Origin: Setophaga petechia
Lineage: Eukaryota > Chordata > Aves > Passeriformes > Parulidae
Direction: 5' to 3'
NCBI GenBank assembly: GCA_024362935.1
Contig: JANCRA010000001.1
Span: 58,990,930-59,054,929, forward strand
Length of the DNA stretch: 64,000 nt
Under the pieces are notes generated by a model that saw only the letters and a program-made list of their open reading frames with translations, had not been told where the DNA came from and made no database searches. Position 1 is the first letter of the stretch. Each line of letters starts with the position of its first letter. Shown piece after piece: positions 26,801-39,060 of the stretch. Both the position numbers and the translations under genes were made by a program.

Positions 26801-29784
26801 TTTAGGGGAAGTATCAGATATGCTTGCCCTGTTGCTGTTCTTCCCCAAGAACCAGGCTGTGGATATTGTTGAGGAGAAAACACTGAGAAACAGACCCTCA
26901 GGTCTGATCTTGAAATGCAGCTTTTATGGATGAAAAATGTGGTTTGGATCTGAATGTCTAGACAAAATTTATTTCACTACAGGTTTTCAGCCTGTCTGAA
27001 GAACAAAGCAGGCAACAGTCAATAATTAATGGCATATTTATGGTTTCAATACTATCACCAAAGTAATCTTTAAAACAGCATTCAACAACATTGAAAGAGG
27101 ATTGAGAATGAAGTGTTACATAATATTTTGGCCACCATAGAGCTCAATCTTCAGCCAGAAAAACTGGTGTAGATTTATGAGAAGATATGAGCAAGTAACA
27201 GCTCCCAGCTAACTTTCCTAACAGGGGGATATAACCAAACATTATTAACCTTTTTCTTAACAGGAAGGATCCTCTCTTCTTCCCCCTCCCCTGCAACCAC
27301 CCCCAGTGTTCTGCTGGACAGTGCAGGCCTTCCTTGGGAAGGTTCTGTTCTGTTTCCGATACATTTTAGAATATGTGTCCAACCTTGACTATTATTTATA
27401 GAGGATCCCACAACACTCTCTTGCTTCAGTATTTTTCAAATTCTTAAGCAAAATTCAGGTTTTCCAGCTGCTAATACACTTCAACTTTTGGAAGACTAGA
27501 GGATCAGTCCAGAAACCATTAACTGCTGTTCTTGAACAGTTATTCAATGTGGATCCCAGCAGCCCCTTCCACTGCACTTTGCCTCACGTTTACCCCCAAG
27601 CAATTCCTCCTCAGAAGGTGCAGCTGAAGGCTCTCTGAAATTCCATAACCACCAACCTCAGCTTTACAGCATTCCAAAGGCGCTGCTGAGCAGTTCTGAT
27701 TTCAGTCCACAATTTGCATTTGATTAACAATCTCTTGTACAACAAACTGCAAACAGACTCTTTAGAGTCTGTACCAAATGCCCATCTAAAAAATAGCTGT
27801 TTATGTTTAAGGAGAAAAAGCTAAATGTAGCAGAAAGTGTCTATTATCTACCCAGGCAGGGTTTTATCCAAGGGCCTTGAGTTTTTAACTCAGCTACATC
27901 AGCTGACTCCCCTCAGAGAATTTCTTAGTTCATTAACATTTGCTAATCTCAAATCATGAATATGGACTTTGTTTTATTTAACATACACTTACACACTCTA
28001 CACCCACTCACATGCAGATATACTTATACATACACGCACACACTCTGATATTTTCTTTTCATTAGAAATGTTTGGGGAGAATACTGATTGCACAGCTTTG
28101 ATACATGCAGCTTCCTCCCTATCATTTTATGACCATTTTAGTTAACATAATTACCATTACAGCAGATCCTAATTTGTTCTCATGGCTACAAATTCATGAG
28201 ACAAACTGCTGTGATGCTACAGCCTGATCAAAACAAGAGCAGGCAGCAAAGGAGCCCAGCTTCCAGCAGCTTCTTCAGCTGAAAGGCTCAAGCACAGAAA
28301 GGAAATCAAACTCCCTTCCTCTACCTTTGGGTTCCCACCTCTGCAGCCATGCAGGCTTCTTACTAGAGATGTTACAGACATTGGTGGCTGTGAAAAGTAT
28401 AGAGCAGGTTTGCAGTGTTTTTTAAATATATACAATACACACCAGCCCTTCTCCTCCTTCCAGAGATATCGGGACAATGGATTTGGTGGGGGAATACACA
28501 GAAGACTTATCTGGACAGTTCATTAAAAGCTTTGCATTCCTAACCTAAAGTATAAGTGGAGGGAAGATTTTGTTTCACTTTTAATAGAAAAAATTGGGGT
28601 GATATAATTTTTTAATTATTATTTCATGCCATTGTAGAATAGCTTCAAGATGCAAATGATTTATGAGAACAGATGTATTAACTACATGCCACTGATACTT
28701 TAGGAATGAAAAAAACCCAGGCCTATCCATTACAGCAAAAAGAGTGATGAGACTGACCTCGTTTGCCCTCAATGGTGTCTGTGGAAAACTTTCTACCATT
28801 AACACTTGTATTCAACACAAATCTCACTCCCAATGGATTTCCCATTGACTCCTGAAATAGAGCCAATGAAACTAATCTTCAGAGAGAGCAAAGCATGCAT
28901 GAAACACTCAGACTGCCACAAGATTAGATGTACATTTTTAAGAGGCACTTAAAAACTTAAGAGTGAAAATTCTGCCGTGCACAAACACACTTAGAAGCAG
29001 GCACAAGCTCAAAAGGATGACATTTGACACTCCCAAATCTTTGGTGCTGTTTGAAACCCTGGCAAGGATGTGTACCTTGGCCCATCTTCAACATCTACCT
29101 GTGCCAGAAATAGCACTGGAACGCGGATGGAGAAAAGCAAAAGCAACAATATTCTGCATTGTGTCTTATCTGAGATTGTCTGAAACATTAAAATCAGGAG
29201 AATCTCTTTAAAAGCAGCTCTGCAAAGTGGCCAGGCCTACATTTTCATCTCTTCTGGCACAATAAAGAAACTGCAAACGCTGCATCAGAATGAAATGTTT
29301 TCTCAACAAATGTTTATAAACAGAATGTAAGAAATTTGTCTGGCTGATAAAAAACTACCCATTCTGTCCCTGGAAAAACAAAGTCCTTTTGTCTGCCATG
29401 CTTGTGGTAAAAGAAAACAAATAAGATTTTGGCAGAAAGGTTAATACAGACTAAAAAAATTTGGCAGCCAACCTGTTGCTCTTTGCAGTCAATGCTTCAC
29501 ACATCAGGTTTTACTTTTTGTCTAGAAAATAGGCTTTGGGAAAGCTCAGGACCACGTGAGACACTTCCTCAGGATTTAGACTCCAGGCTCTTTTTTAAAC
29601 AAAGTCACCTTGAGAGATTTTAGCCTATTTTAAGGGTCTTCTTCCTTCTATTTTCACATCCAGCAAAAAAGAAAAGGAAAAAATCCCGATCAGAAGAGAA
29701 CAAGCTACCAAAGAGCCACATACAATCTGCTTCTTAAACCGTGACTGCTCTGAGCAAATGCTGCTTTCCACCCTCATTTCCTTC
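23840..29784. other. Non-coding AT-rich stretch, no gene recognised
   Basis: No exon or interspersed repeat recognised. It contains a 20-base poly(A) run (26126-26145) and a short imperfect CA-rich patch (about 27985-28050). Open frames are short and overlap on both strands. Confidence 0.6.
26126..26145 (+). repeat. Poly(A) tract
   Basis: Run of about 20 A followed by GAAAA. The upstream sequence does not resemble a retroelement or an mRNA, so it is treated as a simple repeat. Confidence 0.9.
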
Positions 29785-29965
29785 CCAGGCACTAAAGTGG
29801 AAGCAGTTTTCAAGCCTGGCTACACAACCCCGTGGAGCAGCGAGTTCTGAGTCACCGAGCGAGCGGCGTTCAGCCCTCGGCTCCTTCTGGTGCCACTCTA
29901 GCTGCACACTGGTGCTGGACACTGGAATTATCCTCCTGCCTTCACGGCCCATTAGCTTCAATTGC
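29785..29965. promoter_or_regulatory. Small CpG-retaining patch
   Basis: About eight CpG lie between roughly 29830 and 29947, in a 55-60% GC patch surrounded by AT-rich DNA. It is too short and weak for a CpG island. A conserved regulatory element or an exon remnant is possible. Both strands are open here without a recognisable protein. Confidence 0.25.
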
Positions 29966-31288
29966 TGCTGAAGCAGAGGCTGTCCTCAGCTGGATTCAGC
30001 TCAGCTGCTAATTGTCCCAGCATCTGAGTTCATTCCATGGGAAAATCAATGGCAAACCTGAAATTGTTTCAGGTCTTCACAGAGACTCTGGAATTTCTCC
30101 CGCTTTGTACTGACAGACCTCAAGAAGGCAAAAAGAAAATAATTCTGATTTCTCTCTGCTCATTTTGGTTGCCATAAAAATAAAGCTTTTGCTCATTTTT
30201 TGTAGTACAGGGGAGATGATGATGGATTAAATTCATCACTGAGAAAATCATGGAGCCCCTTACAAAGAAATACACAGAGGCAAAAAGCAGTGCAAACGTA
30301 CCACACACCATTCCACTCTTGTTTTGAAGGAACACCCTAAAGTCAAAGGGTAATTTATTCATTATGCCCATTTAAATTTTCATGTCCCCTTAGGCTGCCA
30401 ACAAAAACACCACTTAATTTGAAATGCAATCCTGCCTTTTTTTCCAGATGTAGATATCTGTTAGAAAATCCAAACAGGCAGACAAGAGCCACAACTATAA
30501 ATGATTATATATCTAGAGAGAACTTCAAAATATGTTTGCACATAGAAGCATCTCTGACATTTCACATAAGGATGCAGCTTCACTTTCAATGTGCACAAAG
30601 AAAAAACCTTTTAGTGCTGCATCTATTTTTTTAAGCAGAAAAATATTATAAAGCTGCAACATAAGAGCCTTCTAACAGTTCTTAAATTTCCATTGCTCAC
30701 TGGAAAAATAACAATCTTAACACAAACACACACATCCTCAACTCACAGACTTTTTCATTACTATGAAAAAGGAGTTACCTCAAGGAAAATGCCACTACCA
30801 TAGTGTAGGACACAATCAAACATCCAATGACTCAGAATCAGCTTGGTTAAACAACAACTCAGGCTCAAGAATATTTGGTAAGCAGATCAACTCCTCTATG
30901 TCTGGAAAAACAAGTTTCCTTCCTTGGGACAACTTCTTTACCTACATGTCACCACTACCTGTCCTTACAAAAATAAAATCACTTTTTAGATGCTTACTGG
31001 CATCAATTTGAGTAGTATATTGGCAAGCTATAGAATGTGTCAGATGTTTCAAAAACCAAAAAGTCACAGCAAACACACAATCTAAAATCATAAGACACAA
31101 TAAATATCTACCAGTCAGCAGATCTATCAGATCTTGTCAGTCAGTTACTACTCATAGAGAGTTTTGGTTCTCCAGTACTAAAAATGATATTAAGAGACTC
31201 CCAGCAAGTTCTCTGGTGAAGTTAGATGTTAAATCCCCCAACCCAGTCACCTCAGTTTTCCCGAAAAAAATCCTGCTTCTCTCAGCAT
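29966..31288. other. Non-coding stretch, no gene recognised
   Basis: No recognisable exon, RNA gene or repeat. The + strand frame at 30419-30634 starts with a plain ATG but shows no domain or splice context. Confidence 0.55.
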
Positions 31289-31699
31289 TTTATTAGGGAC
31301 TGTGCAATTCCCCAGTTCAGGATCACCGCTAAAAGAAAATGTGGCTGTTTACAGAGGAGTCGGAGACAAAAAGGTAGGATGGATGATGCCTGTTCTGCTG
31401 CCCTGCTCCATGGAAAGCTGGGGAGACCAGGTGCCAAAAACACACAAGTGCCTTTCATCAAAAGTTCGCAGAATAAAAGACAAAGCAGCGTTTACCTGCT
31501 GCATAGCACAGCACTTGTTCCCCACCAAAGGCAAATAAAGACATTTTCATCTGGGATATAAAAACAGATACACACACACAGAAGTTTGAGTAACAGCTCC
31601 TTAGTACATTGGAAAAAAGAGAACACCTACCTCTTGAGAAAATTGTGTGGACACGGTCCATGTTTCCACTGGTACCTCCATGATCATGCAGGCTAGAAA
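31289..31699 (-). other. Candidate three-exon 3' gene end with two tiny introns
   Basis: Read on the - strand: an acceptor (TTTAACATCAG) precedes exon-like 31699-31631 (69 nt), which ends at the donor CAAGAG|GTAGGTG. An 80-nt gap contains a branch-like TACTAAG and ends TATATCCCAG. Exon-like 31550-31496 (55 nt) ends GCAG|GTAAAC. A 78-nt gap ends CTCCCCAG before a third segment starting at 31417. Reading in phase gives FLACMIMEVPVETW..., then MKMSLFAFGG..., then FHGAGQQNRHH... ending at a TAG near 31334, with an AATAAA on the same strand at 31294-31289. A second frame, shifted by one, is also open through both junctions, which weakens a coding claim. Introns this short are near the vertebrate minimum. 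No family is recognised and no upstream exon joins in phase: a candidate at 32091-32016 gives a stop. Confidence 0.17.
31570..31580. repeat. Short (AC)n microsatellite
   Basis: Eleven bases of alternating A and C. On the - strand it forms part of the pyrimidine/TG tract before the 31550 acceptor. Confidence 0.8.
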
Positions 31700-32608
31700 C
31701 TGATGTTAAAGGCAAGGCACAATTCCTAGAGAACCTGGAAGCTTAGAGGATTCTGACCTACCTTTGTGAATCCCTGACCCTAGCATGTTGTTTGGCCTTT
31801 ACCTAAATTAACTGACAACATGACACCGAGATGGTAAAGTCCTTTATTGACAGCTCACACTCACACATATGGCTCAACAGACTAAAATGTAATGTACCAA
31901 CTAAAAACAGAAACAAAAATGAATCTATACTTCAAGAATCAATATTGCTCGAGATAGTGATGAGGTAGGCCACAGAGCAATGCCTGGTTTACTGAGATGA
32001 CCTCTGAAAACTTACCAAGGCATAATATTCATATTCCCATGAAAAAAAAAAGGAATTTTGTATTCCTCAGCAGCAGAGTCTCTGCTGGCTTCTGATAGAA
32101 GGTAGATAATCACAGCAGCTACTGATGGTCATTAAGACAGAAAGGACATGACATGTTTCCAAGAGAAAGCTTCTAGTTATGTTTCAGAGACCTGATAAGA
32201 TGTCAAATGTAATAAACTAAATTGCCTGAAACAAATCACTCAAATTTCATCTTCTCATACCATTATATCTGTTTCCCCACAATGTATCCTAGTGTAGCCC
32301 ATGGGACATAAATGTAACCAGGACCAACTTGAATTCGTTTTACACTTGGCAAATACAGGAGGCACTTAGTAAGCCTTGCACCAGATCTAATACTGTTGCT
32401 TGCTATACAAAACTAGTGCACAAGTAGTTACTGCTGATTTTATATAGATTTTTATCAGTTCCAAGTAACCAGGGGCTCTTGGTGCTCAGAACACCATGTG
32501 CAGAAAGCAATGACTGCACTGCACTGAGAGTTTCTCCTTCATTCCCAGATTTCTGCAAGGTTTGCCTCCCCTTCATAACTGAAGGGTTTTTTAAATGTCT
32601 GGCTCCTC

Positions 32609-32623
32609 AAAAAAAAAAAAAAA
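32609..32623 (+). repeat. Poly(A) tract
   Basis: Run of 15 A with no recognisable element attached. Confidence 0.9.
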
Positions 32624-35083
32624 TCTAGAGTGGCCACAAGCATTTTGTTTTAATGTTAGCCAAGAACTTTCTCTTTTCAAAGGCTAAAATGATGTTTTGG
32701 AACTCTCTGGGGAATAGAAAAGACCTTTTAGTTCCCACAAAGGCACTTATTCTGATGAAAAACAGAACTTGTACACATTGATACGTCTGTGCTTCTGTTC
32801 ACAAAGACCTGTGAGACAGTAAAACTGCAGCAAGCTTCAGGAAAGAAACAAATTGATTTCTTTTCTTGCTTGGCTGCAACATGTTTGTACCCCATCTTTC
32901 AAAATACTTCTTATTTAAAACATCAATCAGAATAATTAAGTGCAACCAAAGTTTGAGTTGGACAGATTTGCTCTTAAACCAAAATTTTCCCAAACTCAGG
33001 TCACTAACTCAGCTACAGGTGAGCCTTTGTTTCTCCATGACATTTCTTTGTCAACTAAATCCCAGAACAGACAAAGGAAAATCAGGAAGAACAGCAGAGA
33101 AAGATAAAGTAGTTCCATGCAGCCAACAGTGAAAAGTCTATAAAAGGCAAAGCCAGCATTTTTCAGCCAAAAATCTTGTCAGAGAATACTTAATTTGTGT
33201 GTCCAATATAGTCTGGGATTTTTAACTCAAAATTGATGGAAGGAGAACAGATAACAATCCATTAGACTCCATAATCTTTTCAGAAGCAGGAAATTCAGGG
33301 ATAAATCTCCGTTCTGCCTCACTGAAATCAGAACTTGCATCTGTCCCCAGACATTTCCTAATCAATAGGTCTATCTTCCTCTTGGCACCCTTTAGTCAAA
33401 AAGATTAAGTATAACTTTCACTCTAATGGAAATAATTAGGAAACACTGACATTTTTGTAAGCCAGAATCCTCTTCCTTTAACCTCTGTGAGTATTCTTCC
33501 AAACAGCTTTGCGTTACCATCTCTAATTGGAATTAACAGGAATTGCTCTCTGTAACCATGGCTCTCCCATCAACCTCCACCCTCCTGAGGGATTTCACAG
33601 ACAGCAACATGACAACAGGCATTCCACAGAATTATAATCAATTATCAGCCATGTAAAAAAATCATCAGTAGGAGAGTCACCGCAAATGAAATAGAGCTGG
33701 GCTTTCTTTGGTGCTTCTGTGGGGGTGGCACCAGCAGAAACGCCAGCATTTTGTTCACAGCATGTTTACAGATGTAGATTATTTCCCAATGCAAGATAAG
33801 GCTTGACATACCTTCATATCCATGTGGCTGCCAAGGAAGGAGCTGTTTAGGGATCAAGTCCAGGTTTAGCTTCCTGACAGTTACTTAGTGCTATCATGTC
33901 TTAGAAATCAGATGCAATGCACCTATCACTTTATAATCAGCATGTAAAGCAGACTTTCCAGTGATCACAAATGCAAAAAGATATCAGGAATGACAACTAT
34001 TTCATTATTATTATTACTACTTTTATAGCAAGTAAAAGAATTTCAGTCAATTAGCTGGACCCAGGTTCATTAATTCCTCTGCCAAGACAGTCTCAATAGA
34101 GCAAAAGAAAAAAAAATAAAAGGAGGAAAATACTCATAAAATATGTACTCAGATTAATTATTTGCACATTTCTTATTGAATCTAAATGGAAATACCTTTT
34201 GCAACATGCTGGCCATTTAAATGTCAATTCTTCATGTCCCCTTCGGTTACTTACCTAAAAAAAAAGCAACAGGAAAAATACATTAATTTTCCATGTTCTC
34301 AGATGTATCATGAATATATATCTTCTTCTCCACTGCTCCCCAGTAAATTTTCAGTGGTTATAACTTAGGTAAGACAATTAGGATAATAGGTTTTGGTTGT
34401 TTTATTAGTTTAGATGACATGTTCCCACTTGGCCTCAGCTGAGCATCCAGTAATTGAATTTAAGATCTTTTTCCTTATTATTGCTTTTTTCCTCCATCGT
34501 ACATGATTTCTAAATAAAAGCTATTTGATGCCCTCAATAATTTGATTTTCATATTCTGTGTATTTACTCTGGAAAAATTCATAATTGTAGTCACAATAAT
34601 GAAAACATAAAACATTCAGCAAAAGAACCCAAATGACGTCTTCAGTGCAGACGTTTGTGCAGCTCCTTAGCAGCTACTGGCAAAACATATTTTGGGCAGA
34701 CAGAGCCCAGGACAGCACACCCTGGACAATGCTATAGCCCAAATCATAACAGAATTGCATCTTCCAGTTGGGAACAGCAAGGGCAGCATGGGCACAGCAG
34801 GCTCACTATTCACTTCCACAGAAACATGGGGTTTACATTAGACACTGCATCTCTTTTCTGTAAAATCTTTCCAAACCTGAATAAACAGGCAGGTGTGAGT
34901 TCAGAACTTGCTAGAGGTCCTGTCCTCTCCTTTTCACCCCCAAGCTCCTGCCTAGGATCTGAGCAGATGGAAAAACCTCTGGCTCAACCTGGCAGCAGGA
35001 CCCTGCAGGCTCCTCGAGCACCCAGACCCTGATCTGGGGTGGCACCGCCCTCCCGCACAGCCCACACAGGCGGCTGGGCTGCA

Positions 35084-35095
35084 GGCACGCGTGCC
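35084..35095. other. 12-bp perfect palindrome in a CpG-rich patch
   Basis: GGCACGCGTGCC is its own reverse complement and contains an MluI-type ACGCGT core. It lies in a patch (about 35010-35100) with roughly eight CpG. A dimeric protein-binding site is possible, but so is chance. Confidence 0.6.
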
Positions 35096-35703
35096 AGGAT
35101 CTGCCAATCTCAAGGGAACCTCAGCTCCTGTTTCTCCCACCCACACACCATCCAGCACCCCTCTGTGACTGAACTGCATTTATCATTATTGCCTTTCTAT
35201 ACTCCAGATAAGTGTAACAGTTTACAATACATCCTATAAATGGTATAACAGACTTAAATGGTCCTCAACTACCAAAACTATATCCTAAAAGAGAAGAAAA
35301 CCATTTCACATTTCATCCATACCACCACTTTAGCCATATGCCAGTTTTCTTAGATGTTTTCTTAACCAATGCAAGTTGAAAATTATAAAAATGCAGGTGA
35401 AATACCTTTCAATCAAATACCTTTCATATTCAGTGAAGAACTCATCAGAATTTCTTTAAATTCCTTATTTTCCAGCATTAAGCTTGCCCAGGCTTTCTGA
35501 CAAATTTCAGATGGAAATATCACTTATTCCCATAATGTGCTCACACTGAACAGAGTGTACAGGCTCAACATTCTCTCTGCCTGCATGCAACTAACTTTAT
35601 TTTAGACTGAATTTTAAATCCCTGCCAAATTCAGACATCTCCTGCACAAGTTCTGCTGCTTCTACCTTCTGTCAGCCTACTCTGTGATGCCTCTGAATTA
35701 ACC

Positions 35704-35718
35704 TTTTTTTTTTTTTTT
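35704..35718 (-). repeat. Poly(T) tract
   Basis: Run of 15 T (poly(A) on the - strand) with no recognisable element attached. Confidence 0.9.
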
Positions 35719-37435
35719 ACCATAGCAGATCTCTTATTATCCTCCTCTTTTAAAGCAGCACAATTTGCTCCTCTAGTCCCTATACAAGTGCAAGTTCAGA
35801 CTTTTCCAAGAGCAGTGTAAGTTCCAGCTACAGTTCAGAGCTCTCCAGGATATGAACCCATTTCAGAATACATAACACCATTGTGCTTCAGCTCCAGGAG
35901 TTACTAAGCTGGGTTTAACATGTGCTACTATAGATTCTTGTCCTTAAAATGACAACTCAAAGTATAATTGCTATCTGACTAGAATTATCTGATGAGTCAT
36001 GCCAGTTGTCAGGTTTGGTTCATTTTCCTCCCTTTCTCTTTTAAGGGGAAGCATAATTTTCATGGTTAAAGAGAAAAATTGATTCTGTTGATCATAGGTA
36101 CTCCCATGGCTAGTTTTCCTACAGTAGGTTGTAATGATTATCCACAAACCCCTTCCACAGGGAATTCTGAGTTATAATCAAAACTTGACTTTTTTTCAGT
36201 GCCTGCTTTGGAATTTAAAAATTTGTGAGGGCACCTTTCTGCTTTGCCATTTGGCAAGAGTTACACTGAGCCATTTGCCCAGGGCTTTTAGAAAGAACAA
36301 AATGAAGACCAGTACCCCTTGGCATTCCTTCAGATCAACCAGCAGGAACACCCATCCTCCTGCTGTCCTTTGCCAATCTAGATGGGATCACAGCTTTCCA
36401 ACTCAACTGACATGTATGTTTCTCTTTCATCAGTGAAAACAATGACCAGACAGACTTCAAAAGAGTTGACTCATTGGCAGATAATGAATCCCATTCCATT
36501 TCTCCCACATAACAGCCTTCATTCTGTGCAACCCAAGGCATCTCAGGCTGTACAGAGTCAGGAACCACAAAGTAAAAGCTGTTCAGACTTCATTTGGCAT
36601 CCCAAACAATTCCTTCCAGAAATACCCAGTAGCAGGTGCCATACCACCACCTTTATCCATGCTTATCCCCCAGTTTTAGAGGGGGACAAAGATCCAATAG
36701 TTACTGTCAATCAGGGAGCAAATCTGTCTAACATTTAAACATCGAGCTTCCCGTGAAATAGGATTAGCACTAATGGATGAAGCTGTCTCCCGTCTGCCTA
36801 ACAAAAGAAATGATCCTGCAAATTCTGACCAGAATTGTATTAACAACCAATTACAGACATAAATATAGCTAGGAGACTGAAATCATATTTTTCCTGCTGC
36901 TGCAGAAGACTTGAAATGAAAATAGTTCCATCCAAATCAATATACAGCCATCTGCTCTGCAAAATGCTGACAAATCTCCTTCCTCCAGGATCTGTGTCCC
37001 CCAGATTAGATGAAGAAGTTGCCTTGTCTTCACAGTGCTCATTCCAAGAGTCAGCAGGGGCTGGTCAAGCTCTGCTGTCTTCCACTGATGCCTGATAAGT
37101 GCTTTGGCTCATCCCACATCCACCAAATAACTGCTTTCTTTGATTTCCATGCCAGGCCCTTGCATCTGCTTAGAGCGTCTCATGCAAGAAGCCAACACTG
37201 TGGTTTGCTTTTTAAAAGTTGCTTCAAAAAGCCATTAACCCAGAGCAGGCTGAAAGCCAAACCACAGCCTACCAGAAGAGAGAGTAATTTTATTTAGAGA
37301 CCAAATGGATGGTCCTTGGTGGAGCAGTATGGAGGACTTTTCTTATTGGCATCAGATGCATAGGAGTAGGGGTGCATTAGCTGACAGAACCTTTGCTTCA
37401 TATTTCCAGACAAAGCCATAGCCAGGGAGATTTAA

Positions 37436-37490
37436 CTGAGCACAGCTCAGTTTTTAGAGCATTTGCAGTGGTTCAAACCCACACCTGGTA
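37436..37490 (+). repeat. tRNA-like remnant (possible tRNA-derived SINE)
   Basis: AGCTCAGTTTTTAGAGCATTTG (37444 onward) matches the D-arm/A-box region of a tRNA. GGTTCAAACCC (37470-37480) is a perfect B-box/T-loop match. The spacing between them is only about 10-15 bases, so the anticodon arm is missing and no cloverleaf can form. It therefore cannot be a working tRNA. A decayed tRNA pseudogene or the head of an old tRNA-derived SINE fits best. No CR1-like or CORE tail is seen to its right. Chance similarity is possible. Confidence 0.35.
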
Positions 37491-37599
37491 TAAATCTCAA
37501 TTTGTACCCTGAGACCATTACACATTGCCTAAAACTTAAGCACTTTCAAACCAGCTGCCCCTGCATCCTCCTCTTCAAAAGCTGCACAGTGAGCTCCTG

Positions 37600-37720
37600 A
37601 TCTTCTGCAGCAAATGGTCTGGGCGCACTGGCCGTGCACTGATTCCCTGGGGTCAAGGAGAAGGGAACAAAGCTGCCTTTGTGCACATTCTCTGGACGGC
37701 AGCGAGAGCTCGGTCACAGA
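37600..37720. promoter_or_regulatory. CpG-retaining block with inverted SOX-type sites
   Basis: About seven CpG lie in this GC-richer block. Inside it, AACAAAG (37666-37672) and CTTTGTG (37677-37683) form an inverted pair of SOX-type sites with a 4-bp spacer, an arrangement known for SoxE (Sox8/9/10) dimers. No repeat or exon is recognised. A regulatory element is inferred from CpG retention plus the paired sites, not demonstrated. Confidence 0.3.
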
Positions 37721-38860
37721 TGCAATACCAGCAGGGACAGTGCCAGTCCCAGTGTGCCCAACCACTAAAGCACTGACAGCACTGACCCCTACACTGTGAC
37801 AGGCTTTCTAAGCCCGAAGTGCATCTCAAGATTTTCAGTTTAAAAAATCCTCCCAAAAATGGCTCATGTCTAACTGGAGCTTTAACATTTCAGAGTCCAC
37901 TTCTGCAAACTCTTTGAAGCCATCAGGGCTATTTGTAAGACTAGCAACTCTGTCAAAACAGTAATTTATTCTCTCTTCCTCCTAAGCCTAAGGACCACTA
38001 AAGAGATTTTAATAGGTTTTGAACAGTTTAAATCCACAGTGCTCCTGCAGCTGTTCTATGTTAACAGCAAATTCATGGTCTTGCAAATGCCAGTTAAATC
38101 TGGAGGGTACAGTGGCAACTCAATATACCTTTTTATACATATACCTACATAAAGCTATAATGCAGTATTTTGTATTTGGCTTCATTTACTGCCATTACAG
38201 CAATCTTCTTAAAAGCACTAAAGTGCAAGACTAATATCTGAATCCAAGCTACCTCTGAAGTCAATCTAGGCGTTCGCAGCAAAGTAATCTATTTAATCCT
38301 TTAGGGAAAGGGAGATAGGTAATAAGTAATGGAAATACAACCAAAGGAAGATCTCCACAAAGCTACCCAGTCATGGAAGATGGGGCAGTAAAAATGCATA
38401 GCAGCAAAAAACTCCATCTGCCTTGCTGCCCTGCTGCAGCCCTGATCCCTCCCACAGGCTGGCTTCCAGGCTGAGGGGGAAGCAGCAGCTGGCTGTCAGG
38501 TCACAACACAAATCCCACACAGAGAGGATCCAGCAACAGGTAGTGAAACACGGCTTTTCTTTGCCTACAATACAGAGTGCAGAATTTGGCCTGTGATACT
38601 CAACAAGAGAGAAAGGAGAGACAAAGAACTGAGGGAACAATCAATCAATCTGACATCCCTCGCTTCCCTGCGCAGGTTTAGAGACTACAGATACTCATTA
38701 ATGGCCAGTAATTAGATAATTGTCCTCCATAAATATACACACTGAGAGCATTTCAAACAACTCCTAACAGCAATGACTGCTAACTCAATTCCCAGTTATG
38801 GATTCAGTAGTTTATAGCACTTATGAGTTTTGACACATTTTCTGAGACACCTCAGAGCTT
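37721..38860. other. Non-coding stretch, no gene recognised
   Basis: Nothing identifiable. The - strand frame of about 89 codons at 38371-38640 is Cys-rich, but it has no signal peptide, splice context or recognised family. Confidence 0.55.
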
Positions 38861-38864
38861 CCTT

Positions 38865-39060
38865 GCTCCGTGACCCAAGAAGATCTTGTTACCGTGTCTC
38901 TCCCAGGACAGGCGACCTCTATTGACCGTGCTCCCAGCATCACAAGGGCCAGGGTGACAGCACGGCTTGCCGTGACATTCACCGGGTGCCAAGCGGCTTC
39001 CGACGTCAATAGATGGGCTGGAAACTGAGCTGAAGGACACACGGCTGGAGCCCCAACTTG
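38865..39060. promoter_or_regulatory. CpG-rich conserved-element candidate with 9-bp inverted repeat
   Basis: About eleven CpG lie within 195 bp in AT-rich surroundings. TCTATTGAC (38918-38926) and GTCAATAGA (39005-39013) are exact inverted copies 78 bp apart, and the second overlaps a near-CRE (GACGTCA, 39002-39008). On the - strand, two frames stay open across the block from a possible acceptor (TTTCCAG near 39018) to GTAACA near 38890. One of these frames is Cys-rich (ECHGKPCCHPGPCD), so a coding exon is a second possibility. No family is recognised. Confidence 0.35.

Larger units (their letters stand above)
31700..37435. other. Non-coding stretch, no gene recognised
   Basis: No recognisable gene. 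It contains a 15-base A run (32609-32623), a 15-base T run (35704-35718) and an imperfect 15-bp period duplication near 35400-35427. A small GC- and CpG-rich patch at about 35010-35100 includes a perfect 12-bp palindrome. Confidence 0.55.

Noticed and set aside
27488..27510. Resemblance to miR-7 (TGGAAGACTAG)
   Set aside because: Only the first eleven bases match. The rest of the mature sequence and the matching opposite arm of a precursor hairpin are absent.
32016..32091. Possible upstream exon for the 31.3-31.7 kb cluster (donor CTTGGTAAGT)
   Set aside because: The only open frame enters the next segment in a phase that meets a stop at once, and part of it is a poly(T)/poly(A) run.
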